Of a stretch of DNA of 20,464 nucleotides, positions 7,862-14,698 are shown one piece after another. Source of the stretch: Deltaproteobacteria bacterium (lineage in GTDB: Bacteria > Desulfobacterota > Dissulfuribacteria > Dissulfuribacterales > S140-46); the NCBI GenBank assembly GCA_015491585.1, contig WFVQ01000017.1, positions 1-20,464 on the forward strand, given 5' to 3'. The notes under the pieces are model-generated. The model saw nothing but the letters and a program-made list of their open reading frames with translations. It was not told the origin of the DNA and ran no database searches. Every line of letters starts with the position of its first letter. Position 1 is the stretch's first letter. A program made the translations under genes and the position numbers.

Positions 7862-8995
7862 ATGATACTCATACTTCAACCCAACATAGATTCGTCCAGC
7901 CAGGAGTTCCAGCGTATCAGGGAATATTTGAGACAGTTCCCCGATGTGAAGGTGAAGGTGCTCGAACTCCAGGGTGAGACGCGAGGAGTCAGCGAGGTCC
8001 ATCTAATAGGGCCCACTCACAACATCCCCATCGAGGTGTTGCAGAGCATGCCTGGCGTGGAGATGGCGATCCGCGTCTCCACCAAATATAGGCAGATAGG
8101 GCGGCACGACATACACCTCGTGCCCGTGGGGTTCACCTACAATGGGGTCCATTTTGATCAGGACTCCTTCCACGTATTTGCCGGTCCCTGCGCCGTGGAT
8201 ACACCGGAGTACGTCGAGGCGACCTTCAAGTTTCTGAAGGAACACGGGCTGGTGACCGCCAGGATGGGTGCCTACAAGCCGAGGACCAGTCCCTATGACT
8301 TCCAGGGGCATGGGGCCAAATGCCTGCCCTGGGTATTCGAGTTGGCGGGCAAGTATGGCATCAAGGTCATTGCCATGGAGGTCCTCAAGGAGCAGCACAT
8401 AGACGAGATCCAGGAAGAGCTGGAGAAGGCGGGGCGGCCTACAGGGGTGATGCTCCAGATCGGCACCAGGAACGCCCAGAATTTCGAGCTGCTCAAGGCG
8501 GTTGGTTCCCAGACGGATCATCCGGTGCTGTACAAGAGGGGAATGGGGCTGACCTTGGAGGAATCGCTCAACGCCTGCGAATACATAGCGAGCGCCGGAA
8601 ACCGGAATATAGTTTTTTGCCTGAGGGGGGTGAAGTCGCAGATGGCGGCGCCCCACAGGAATCTTGTGGATTTCGCCCATGTTCCTGTGGTCAAGCGTCT
8701 CACCAGGCTACCGGTCTGTGTGGATCCCAGCCATTCCGTAGGCTCCAAGGCCCACGGTCCCGACGGATTGATGGAGATTTTCCATGCCTCGGCCCAAGGC
8801 GTGGTGGTGGGGGCCAACATGATGCTCGTAGAGTGTCATCCCGAGCCAGAGGCCGCTTGGTGCGACGGCCAGCAGTCCCTTACTTTCAAGGAGATGGAGC
8901 AGTTGCTTGCAGATATTGCTGTCATGCGCGAGGCATACGAAAAAAGGGTGGAGACTTTTTCACGTTCCATGGTGGAGGATATGACCAAGGAGTAG
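7862..8995 (+). CDS. aroF: 3-deoxy-7-phosphoheptulonate (DAHP) synthase, AroF type
   Basis: This enzyme condenses phosphoenolpyruvate and erythrose-4-phosphate, the first step of the shikimate pathway. The 377-aa protein has an N-terminal ferredoxin-like regulatory domain (residues 1-~75, starting MILILQPNID) followed by the TIM barrel, the arrangement of the Thermotoga-type/AroA-I-beta class. Visible motifs are AGPCAV with metal ligand C110, KPRTSPY (139-145), IGTRNAQNF (200-208), YKRG, DPSH with H291, E324 in VECHPEP and D335 in CDGQQSL. The start is fixed by the domain, yet there is no clear Shine-Dalgarno: TTTGATTTGGTGCC precedes the ATG. A structured leader and a T7 run lie just upstream, suggesting expression is controlled at the RNA level (inference). 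The regulatory domain in relatives binds Tyr or Phe as feedback inhibitor. Confidence 0.97.
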   Translation: MILILQPNIDSSSQEFQRIREYLRQFPDVKVKVLELQGETRGVSEVHLIGPTHNIPIEVLQSMPGVEMAIRVSTKYRQIGRHDIHLVPVGFTYNGVHFDQDSFHVFAGPCAVDTPEYVEATFKFLKEHGLVTARMGAYKPRTSPYDFQGHGAKCLPWVFELAGKYGIKVIAMEVLKEQHIDEIQEELEKAGRPTGVMLQIGTRNAQNFELLKAVGSQTDHPVLYKRGMGLTLEESLNACEYIASAGNRNIVFCLRGVKSQMAAPHRNLVDFAHVPVVKRLTRLPVCVDPSHSVGSKAHGPDGLMEIFHASAQGVVVGANMMLVECHPEPEAAWCDGQQSLTFKEMEQLLADIAVMREAYEKRVETFSRSMVEDMTKE

Positions 8996-9000
8996 TTGGG

Positions 9001-9011
9001 AAGGAGGTGAT
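9001..9011 (+). other. Orphan perfect Shine-Dalgarno sequence
   Basis: AAGGAGGTGAT is fully complementary to the 16S rRNA 3' tail but no gene starts after it. The only downstream frame is a six-codon one beginning TTG at 9022 and ending TGA at 9037-9039, 14 nt away from the core. It sits 75 nt before the second porin's start codon. Confidence 0.4.
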
Positions 9012-9085
9012 AGAGGGCTCGTTGCAGAAAAAAGGCTGAATGATTCTCTTTGATTAGAAGAAAATTATACGAGGAGGGATGTATA

Positions 9086-10666
9086 ATGAAAAGAGGAATT
9101 CTGACCTTGTTTTCCGTTGTTGCCACGGTGCTTTTCATGGGTGCCGTAGCCATGGCCGGTCCCGGCTCTGTTACGGTGCAGACCGTTGGTGACATCACCA
9201 TAAAGATGGGCGCACAGGTGCGTCTCATCCCCACTTCAGAGATCAACAGGGACTTCGGTCTCAGCGATGACGTCGACGGCGCCAAGGCCGTTGAGATCAT
9301 GCCCAACGGCAAGTTTGCCACCAACAGCAGGGGCCACCTCACTGAGGGCGCCGGCGATGTGAAGGATAGCTACTTCAGGAATGAGAACAGGCTCTTCTTC
9401 AACTTCGCCCAGGGCGATGCCTGGGATGTCTACATGGCGCTGGAGTATGACACCCTGTGGGCCAGGCAGACCGCTGACCGCACCGATTTCGCCGATGGCC
9501 TGCAGACCCAGCAGTTCGGTATCGAGCGCCTGCTCGCCACCTTCAACGTGCCCATGCTCAACTCAAGGATCCAGGCTGGTTGGGATGCCAGGGGGATCGA
9601 CATCGGCTACGGCGGCTTGGTCTATGGCGATGACGACCCCGGCGTCGGTCTCGTCGGCGGCGTTGACCAGTACAAGTGGGCCGTCTGGTACATCAAGAAG
9701 GACGAGGATGAGGCCGGCTATGGCCACGATTATGGCCTGGGCGCCGACAATCCCCTTGGAACCTCGGCTGACGCCAAGGATTCCGATAGGACCTTCATGT
9801 ATGGCAAACTGGCCTACAACCTCGGTCCCGCCGAGGTGGAGGGTTTCTATATGTGGGACAAGAATGATCAGAAGGGTCGGAACATAGACCATCAGTTCAT
9901 CGGCCTGCAGGGCAAGGGCGCCTTCGGTATTGTGAAGCCTTCTCTGGAGGTGGTGTACTCCTTTGGTGACTACGACTCTGCCACTATGGATGCCGACATC
10001 AGCTCCTGGGCCTTCTTCGGCGATATCGCCTTCGATCTCCATGAGTACGTGGGAATCAAGAAGTTCGAGGTCCACATCGGCGGTATGTACGCCCAGGGTG
10101 ATGATGATGCTGATGACGATGACCTCGAGGGCTGGGCACCTGCCACAGGTATCGCCAGGTTCACCCCTGCCTTCGGCAGTGAGCAGTCCATATCCTTTGA
10201 CGGCAACAACATGTTCGGCCAGGTGCTCTACAGCATCATTCCGGCCTACTACGGCAGTGTCTCCGGCGCTGGCATCAACGGCGGCGCCAACTTCGACAAC
10301 CCCGGCCTCATCATGCTGGGCGGCGGTGTCAAGGCTGGCTGGGGCAAGTGGTCCTACAAGGGCAATGTCATGGCCATGTGGTTTGACGAGTCTGAAGCTG
10401 TGGAGGCCTACTACGCCAGGATGGGCGTGATGGGTGACATCGACATCGACGACTTCATGGGCGTCGAGTTCAACAATGAGCTCTCCTACAAGCTCTATCA
10501 GAACGTGACCATCAAGGGCGGTGCCGCATTCCTGCTCCCCGGCGATGGCGCGAAGGACATCACCCAGGCCCTCCAGGCCTATGTGGAGGACAGGAACTTC
10601 GAGGATGCCGACGATTCCGACGATATCTCCATGAGGTTCGCGGTCGAGATGCTCTGGTTCTTCTAA
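9086..10666 (+). CDS. Outer-membrane beta-barrel porin
   Basis: A 526-aa secreted barrel. Residues 1-24 are a signal peptide (MKRGILTLF..., cleavage after AMA). The mature chain has alternating amphipathic strands with many Gly, Asp and aromatic residues (FFNFAQGDAWDVYMALEYDTL, then FEVHIGGMYAQG) and ends RFAVEMLWFF with a terminal Phe. It has no coiled-coil neck and looks unrelated to the first porin except in general class. A loop near residues 337-347 is very acidic (GDDDADDDDLEG), encoded partly by GAT repeats. ATG 9086 was chosen because GGAGG lies 8 nt upstream; the frame is open to an ATT-side Met at 9050, which lacks a ribosome site. No clear promoter is visible in the 90 nt after aroF, and no terminator separates the two, so readthrough from aroF is possible. 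A strong terminator follows. Cargo is unknown. Confidence 0.9.
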   Translation: MKRGILTLFSVVATVLFMGAVAMAGPGSVTVQTVGDITIKMGAQVRLIPTSEINRDFGLSDDVDGAKAVEIMPNGKFATNSRGHLTEGAGDVKDSYFRNENRLFFNFAQGDAWDVYMALEYDTLWARQTADRTDFADGLQTQQFGIERLLATFNVPMLNSRIQAGWDARGIDIGYGGLVYGDDDPGVGLVGGVDQYKWAVWYIKKDEDEAGYGHDYGLGADNPLGTSADAKDSDRTFMYGKLAYNLGPAEVEGFYMWDKNDQKGRNIDHQFIGLQGKGAFGIVKPSLEVVYSFGDYDSATMDADISSWAFFGDIAFDLHEYVGIKKFEVHIGGMYAQGDDDADDDDLEGWAPATGIARFTPAFGSEQSISFDGNNMFGQVLYSIIPAYYGSVSGAGINGGANFDNPGLIMLGGGVKAGWGKWSYKGNVMAMWFDESEAVEAYYARMGVMGDIDIDDFMGVEFNNELSYKLYQNVTIKGGAAFLLPGDGAKDITQALQAYVEDRNFEDADDSDDISMRFAVEMLWFF

Positions 10667-10693
10667 ACCGGTCCGCCACATAGATGCGAGATC

Positions 10694-10722
10694 AAAGGGA
10701 GCGGCAAGCCGCTCCCTTTTTT
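10694..10722 (+). terminator. Intrinsic terminator of the second porin
   Basis: GGGAGCGG (10697-10704) pairs perfectly with CCGCTCCC (10709-10716) around a CAAG loop, extended by AAA with TTT, and runs into six T (10717-10722). It lies 28 nt after the porin stop and only 25 nt before the permease start codon. Confidence 0.93.
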
Positions 10723-10736
10723 GTACTTTTTTGTAC
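10717..10736 (+). repeat. Tandem duplication of TTTTTTGTAC after the terminator
   Basis: Two exact adjacent copies of TTTTTTGTAC (10717-10726 and 10727-10736) are followed by TTTACACC. The first copy is the T-tract of the terminator. The unit sits in the very short gap before the permease, where its promoter would have to be. Confidence 0.8.
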
Positions 10737-10746
10737 TTTACACCGT

Positions 10747-11793
10747 ATGAAGCCCTGCCGTCCGCCACATCGTCTCTCTCTCCAGATGCTATTGCTGGTG
10801 TTCCTGTCCCTGTTCTCTGTGGTGGCGGCGCTCTGGTTCGGAAGGACCCATCTCTCCGCCCAGGAGATCCTGCAGGGCTTGCTACTTGGACTCTCTGGGC
10901 CAGGCGGCTCTGACCATCCTCTAAAGGTGATAGTGTTTGATCTCCGCCTGAGCCGCGTCCTCATCTCATTCGTCTGCGGTGGTGCCTTGGCCACCGCTGG
11001 GGCGGCTTTTCAGGGCCTATTGAGAAATCCCCTTGCAGATCCTTTCACCATTGGGGTGGCCTCAGGTGCGGCATTCGGTGCGTCGGTGGCCATATTTTTC
11101 GGCCTCTCCGGAACCGGGTTCCTGGGGCTCGGTCTTTTGCCGGTGGCTGCGTTCATAGGGGCCCTGGCGACCCTTGCCGCCGTGATCGCGCTGACTAAGC
11201 TGGGGGGAGGACTTGGCAAGGAGAGCCTGATCCTGGCCGGTATAATAGCCGCTACCTTCCTTTCAGCCCTTATCTCGCTCCTGAAATCGCTGGACGAGGA
11301 GTCGGTCTCCAACATAGTCTTCTGGATCATGGGCAGCTTCCAGGGCCGCGGCTGGGGGCATCTCTTGTTCGCACTTCCTTACATGGCCGCTGGCCTGGCG
11401 ATGGTTGGGGCCTTCGCCAGGGAGCTGGACCTCCTCGCCCTCGGAGACGAGGAGGCCATGTATCTCGGGGTCGACGTGCCACGGGCAAGGTTCTTTCTGC
11501 TCATAGGGGCATCCCTGCTTACAGCCGCAACGGTTGCGGTATCCGGTATAATAGGGTTCGTGGGCCTGGTCTTTCCCCACATGGTCAGGATGATATGGGG
11601 GGCGCGGCACACCAGGCTCCTTTTCTTCTCTTTTTTTGTAGGCGGCACTGCGCTCCTCTGGTCCGATGTCGCGGCCAAGACTATCCTGCCCCAGGGCGAA
11701 GAACTTCCAGTGGGCGTCATCACCGCTCTGTTCGGCGGCCCATTCTTTTTCGCGATCATGCGGATCCAGGGGGGAAAGTGGAGGGGACCGTGA
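10747..11793 (+). CDS. FecCD/BtuC-type ABC transporter permease
   Basis: A 348-aa inner-membrane permease of the type II importer family that takes up iron-siderophore, heme, cobalamin or other metal chelates. The family block LRLSRVLISFVCGGALATAG then AFQGLLRNPLADP (residues about 63-97) is clear, as are GIIAATFLSALISLL and the ATPase-contact region with ALGDEEAMYLGVD. About ten hydrophobic segments are present. The frame is open to 10684 but that would run through the terminator, so ATG 10747 is preferred; an ATG at 10786 is the alternative. Neither has a Shine-Dalgarno. It overlaps the ATPase start by 4 nt (GTGA). No periplasmic binding protein, TonB receptor or cobalamin riboswitch is visible here, so the substrate is open. 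Confidence 0.94.
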   Translation: MKPCRPPHRLSLQMLLLVFLSLFSVVAALWFGRTHLSAQEILQGLLLGLSGPGGSDHPLKVIVFDLRLSRVLISFVCGGALATAGAAFQGLLRNPLADPFTIGVASGAAFGASVAIFFGLSGTGFLGLGLLPVAAFIGALATLAAVIALTKLGGGLGKESLILAGIIAATFLSALISLLKSLDEESVSNIVFWIMGSFQGRGWGHLLFALPYMAAGLAMVGAFARELDLLALGDEEAMYLGVDVPRARFFLLIGASLLTAATVAVSGIIGFVGLVFPHMVRMIWGARHTRLLFFSFFVGGTALLWSDVAAKTILPQGEELPVGVITALFGGPFFFAIMRIQGGKWRGP

Positions 11794-12596
11794 TCCAGAT
11801 CCAAGGATTGCATTGTGGATATGGGAACCGCGAGGTCTTGCGCTCCATAGACCTTTCGGTGGATGCTGGAGTCATGGTGGGGATCCTGGGCCCAAACGGA
11901 AGCGGGAAATCTACGTTGATCAAGGCCATATCTGGAGTGCTGAGACCTGCCAGGGGAACGGTGCTTCTGGACGGCCGTCCTGCCCATACCTGGCCTGCAC
12001 GTCAAAGGGCGAGGAGGCTGGCCTGCGTGTCCCAGCGGATATCCTTCGACTTTCCCTTCACTTGCCTTGAGGCGGTGCTCATGGGAAGATACGCCCATAC
12101 CGCCGCCTTGAAGGGATATTCCCGGCATGACCTGGAAAAGGCGGAGGCCGCCTTGGAGCTGGTAGGGATGGACGCCTTCCGCCACCGCCCCGTGGATTCC
12201 CTTTCAGGCGGCGAGATGCAGATGGTGGCGATCGCCAGGGCCATCTGCCAGGATGCCCCGTTGCTCCTTCTGGATGAGGCCACCGCCAGCCTGGACATAG
12301 CGAGGAAGATAGCGGTCTTCGATCTCTTCAAGGAGATGCAGAGAGAGGGACGCTCCTTCGTATGTGTGATGCACGATCTCAATCTGGCGGCGATGTACTG
12401 TGATCTCCTCGTGGTTATCCACGCCGGAGAGCTTGCGGCAATGGGACCGCCTGCGGATGTCATGGATCCCGCCGTCCTGTCGGGCGTTTATGGTGCTCAG
12501 GTGCTGGTGGCGCCCCATCCTCTCCTGGGCGTGCCCCAGGTCCATTTCTCTCCTTCGGACACCGTCACAAGGGGGGGTGTTTCCTCCTGTTCTTGA
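11790..12596 (+). CDS. ABC transporter ATPase, FecE/BtuD type
   Basis: A 268-aa ATPase that would power the adjacent FecCD permease. Walker A is GPNGSGKST (34-42), the Q-loop Gln is Q82 in CVSQR, the signature is LSGGEMQMVAIARA (138-151), Walker B is LLLLDEA (158-164) and the H-loop His is H195 in VMHDLN. The signature reads SGGEMQM where most relatives have SGGERQR. The C-terminal extension after ~225 is typical of the siderophore/heme/B12 group. GTG 11790 was chosen because it forms the GTGA overlap with the permease stop and follows GGAGGGG; a GTG at 11778 would add VEGT. The last 32 nt overlap the convergent deacetylase gene, so no terminator lies between them. Confidence 0.96.
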   Translation: MIQIQGLHCGYGNREVLRSIDLSVDAGVMVGILGPNGSGKSTLIKAISGVLRPARGTVLLDGRPAHTWPARQRARRLACVSQRISFDFPFTCLEAVLMGRYAHTAALKGYSRHDLEKAEAALELVGMDAFRHRPVDSLSGGEMQMVAIARAICQDAPLLLLDEATASLDIARKIAVFDLFKEMQREGRSFVCVMHDLNLAAMYCDLLVVIHAGELAAMGPPADVMDPAVLSGVYGAQVLVAPHPLLGVPQVHFSPSDTVTRGGVSSCS

Positions 12597-13299
12597 CGTG
12601 GATCTTCCACAGGAATCCGGCGAGGCTGTCTCCGAAGGAAATTGCCTTTCTGGGCAACTGGAAGAGGTCTTCTCCTGGATATGCACTACCCCTCACACAG
12701 GTGACCGCGCTTCTGTATCCCGCGCTTCTAACGGCCTGCAGGCATCTCCTGTCGTGACTGCCGTAGGGAAAGCAGAAGTCGCGGATCTGTAGTCCAGTCG
12801 CCCTCTCCAGCAGTTCTCTACTTTCATGGACCTCCCGTTCGATCACCTCGGATGGCTGGTCGGCGAGTTTCAGATGGTTGATTCCGTGGGAGCCGAAAGA
12901 GACCCCTTGCCTGGCCAGCGTCGAGACGGTGGCGGCGTCCATAAGTGGCGGTGTGTCGCGTCCGTCCGATGCGAACCAGCGGGCCGAGTCTCCAAGGTAT
13001 CCGGCCAGGAGATAGACCATCGAAGGGAGCCTCAGGCGGTGGAGGACAGGATGGGCATACTCCCTGAAGTTTTCATAACCGTCGTCGAAGGTGAGCACCA
13101 CGGCCCTGGGCGGGACCTCCCGCTCTCCCCTGAGTGTGGCCAGCATGGAATCGAAGTCCAGCACCCTGTATCCGAGGAGCTTGAGCAGGGTCATCTGGGC
13201 CTTGAATCTCCGGTGGTGGCAATAGGTGGAACGGTGGGACTTCATGGGCCGGAACCGTCCCACCTGGTGGTACATCAAGATGGATATTCCACGGTTCAT
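12565..13299 (-). CDS. Polysaccharide deacetylase (NodB homology, CE4 family)
   Basis: A 244-aa metal-dependent deacetylase. NodB motif 1 is TFDDG with D72/D73, motif 2 is SHGINH with metal ligands H138/H142, and motif 3 is the FCFPYG region (176-180). It starts directly at the first strand (MNRGISILMYHQVG) and has no signal peptide or membrane anchor, so it probably acts in the cytoplasm, perhaps on a lipid-linked or nucleotide-linked sugar rather than finished peptidoglycan (inference). The ATG overlaps the stop of the upstream glycosyltransferase as ATGA, so the pair is translationally coupled and likely works on the same envelope glycan. The frame is open far upstream of 13299 but that extension lies inside the glycosyltransferase gene. 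The 3' end overlaps the ATPase gene by 32 nt. Confidence 0.93.
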   Translation of the reverse strand: MNRGISILMYHQVGRFRPMKSHRSTYCHHRRFKAQMTLLKLLGYRVLDFDSMLATLRGEREVPPRAVVLTFDDGYENFREYAHPVLHRLRLPSMVYLLAGYLGDSARWFASDGRDTPPLMDAATVSTLARQGVSFGSHGINHLKLADQPSEVIEREVHESRELLERATGLQIRDFCFPYGSHDRRCLQAVRSAGYRSAVTCVRGSAYPGEDLFQLPRKAISFGDSLAGFLWKIHVKNRRKHPPL

Positions 13300-14390
13300 A
13301 ATCTGCCCGTCTGCCTCATCTTCAGAAGATGGCCGTAGAGTTCGAGATAGCGGCGGGTGATCTCTTCCCTGGAGAAGTTCCGTATGGCTTTGGACCGCCC
13401 CTTCTCTGCCAGGGCGAGGCGGAGTCCTTGGTCCTTCAGCAACAGCACTATGGCCTCGGACAGCGCGCGGTGGTTGCCGCACTCCACCAGGAACGCATCC
13501 TCGCCGTGGACAGCCATCTCCTGGGCCCCTCTGAATCTTGTGGCAAGTACCGGCTTGCCGTGGGCCCATCCTTCGAGAAGCACGTTTCCGAGGGTCTCCA
13601 TCTCCAAGGATGGGAAGACCACGAGATCCGCCATCTGATAGAAGGGGGACGGATCGTGGCGCCAACCCAGGAAGAGGACCCGGCCACCGATACCGGCCTG
13701 CTCGACGAATTTCTGGTAGTCCTGCAACAGCCGGCCGTCCCCCAGCATCAACAGGAGCACTCGTCTGCCCGCCACCTCGGCATCCAGGTCGGCAATGGCC
13801 CTGAGCAGGTGGATGTGGCCCTTGACCTCCACGAATCGTCCCGCCGTAACCAGGAGCCAGGCGTCGCGGCTGATCCCCTCCTGGCGCTTGATCTCCTCAA
13901 GACGGTTGGGGGGTATGGCTTCCGGCAGCTCGATGAAGTTGGTGATGTGGAACACGCTCCTGGAGGGAAATCCGTTGCGCACCAGGTAGTCGCAGATGCC
14001 CTTTGTGTTGCCCACCCAGGCGTGGGCGTGCCGGTAGCCGTCCAGCTTGTAATAACCACCCAGCCTGGCGAGATGTATGGTCCCACCCCTCCTCGAGAGC
14101 CTGGTCAGCCTGGTGGCCCTGCCCATGTAGGTCTGGACCACATCGGGCCTTTGCCTTGCGATCTTGCGCCTCACGGACAGCATGGAGATGGGGTCCCAGA
14201 CCGAGTGCATGGCGGCCTCCAAACAGGGAAGCCTGCCTTTGGCCTCCTTCGCGACTTCCGACCCTGCCCTTACGCAGAGCTCCACAGGAGCCCCTGCCTC
14301 TCCGAGGGCATCGACCAGCCGGAAGCAGAACCGCTCTGCCCCGCCCATTGTCTTGCTGCCTATCACATGGAGACTGCTGGGATACGGCAT
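13296..14390 (-). CDS. GT4-family glycosyltransferase (GT-B fold)
   Basis: A 364-aa retaining glycosyltransferase, probably for LPS core, O-antigen or another envelope glycan. The N-terminal domain holds the acceptor loop MGGAER (15-20). The C-terminal domain has TAGRFVEVKGHIHLLRA (182-198), LGDGRL (217-222) and the EX7E motif E265...E273 in EMETLGNVLLEGWAHGKP, which binds the nucleotide-sugar donor. A run of basic residues (around 88-101 and 180-190) suits a membrane surface. There is no Shine-Dalgarno; the ATG directly follows CTCCCTCC. A perfect -35 (14420-14425) is placed so that transcription would start at or next to the ATG, suggesting a leaderless mRNA. It is the first gene of a two-gene unit with the deacetylase. 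Confidence 0.95.
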   Translation of the reverse strand: MPYPSSLHVIGSKTMGGAERFCFRLVDALGEAGAPVELCVRAGSEVAKEAKGRLPCLEAAMHSVWDPISMLSVRRKIARQRPDVVQTYMGRATRLTRLSRRGGTIHLARLGGYYKLDGYRHAHAWVGNTKGICDYLVRNGFPSRSVFHITNFIELPEAIPPNRLEEIKRQEGISRDAWLLVTAGRFVEVKGHIHLLRAIADLDAEVAGRRVLLLMLGDGRLLQDYQKFVEQAGIGGRVLFLGWRHDPSPFYQMADLVVFPSLEMETLGNVLLEGWAHGKPVLATRFRGAQEMAVHGEDAFLVECGNHRALSEAIVLLLKDQGLRLALAEKGRSKAIRNFSREEITRRYLELYGHLLKMRQTGRL

Positions 14391-14396
14391 GGAGGG

Positions 14397-14425
14397 AGCC
14401 TACTTTCGGCGAGGGCGGCTGTCAA
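14397..14425 (-). promoter_or_regulatory. Candidate leaderless promoter of the glycosyltransferase
   Basis: On the minus strand there is TTGACA (14420-14425, perfect), a 17-nt spacer and TAGGCT (14397-14402). The -10 keeps the three most conserved bases (TA at the start, T at the end) though only 3/6 overall. Counting seven bases on puts the transcript start at the A of the ATG (14390). Confidence 0.5.
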
Positions 14426-14428
14426 TTG

Positions 14429-14457
14429 TTTCCAAAAGAAGCATGAGCAATTAGACT
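14429..14457 (+). promoter_or_regulatory. Weak candidate promoter of the glnE operon
   Basis: TTTCCA (14429-14434, 4/6), a 17-nt spacer and TAGACT (14452-14457, 4/6) lie in the 120-nt divergent gap, giving a leader of about 50 nt before the 60-aa gene. No better plus-strand promoter is visible in the gap. Confidence 0.28.
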
Positions 14458-14512
14458 GGTTTAGCGGTATGGCCCGGGCCGGAGTGTTTTTGCATCCACA
14501 GGAGCTGTGGCG

Positions 14513-14695
14513 ATGAAGGAGCAAAAGGGAAAGGAAAAGGTTCCTGAGATGGAGGAGATGGTGCTGGTCCTGCGTCCTGATCTGGTCAGGGCCTTCAGGA
14601 GATGCGTGTGGATGGCCGTTTACGAGACAGGACGCTCTCCGTTCGAGATCCAGAACGAGATGGTGGAGGAGCTTCTCAGGCTCAGAGGGTGCTGA
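14513..14695 (+). CDS. Unknown 60-aa protein, first gene of the glnE operon
   Basis: I do not recognise this family. The 60-aa chain starts MKEQKGKEKVPEMEEM, then VLVLRPDLVRAFRRCVWM (about 18-35), then an amphipathic helix with FEIQNEMVEELLRLRGC at the end. It has a charged head, two likely helices, no signal peptide and two Cys. AGGAG lies 8 nt before ATG 14513; an in-frame GTG at 14507 is too close to it. The stop is 3 nt before the glnE ATG, and its last codons carry the AGAGGGT ribosome site of glnE, so the two are probably translationally coupled. Coding is supported by the ribosome site, the tight spacing and GC-rich third positions like the neighbours. A role with GlnE is inference from position only. 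Confidence 0.65.
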   Translation: MKEQKGKEKVPEMEEMVLVLRPDLVRAFRRCVWMAVYETGRSPFEIQNEMVEELLRLRGC

Positions 14696-14698
14696 TGG

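Noticed and set aside
7729..7977. An 82-codon open frame starting in the aroF leader
   Set aside because: It overlaps aroF in another frame, has no ribosome site and no recognisable domain.
9082..9087. Perfect TATAAT overlapping the second porin's ATG
   Set aside because: Transcription from it would start inside the gene, and no -35 lies at the right distance.
9563..10768. A 401-codon open frame antisense to the second porin
   Set aside because: It mirrors the porin's GC-rich codons, has no ribosome site, runs through the terminator, and its translation is low-complexity Val/Gly/Asp/His.
13329..14516. A 395-codon open frame antisense to the glycosyltransferase
   Set aside because: The opposite strand carries a complete GT4 protein with all motifs; this frame is compositionally odd and lacks a start signal.
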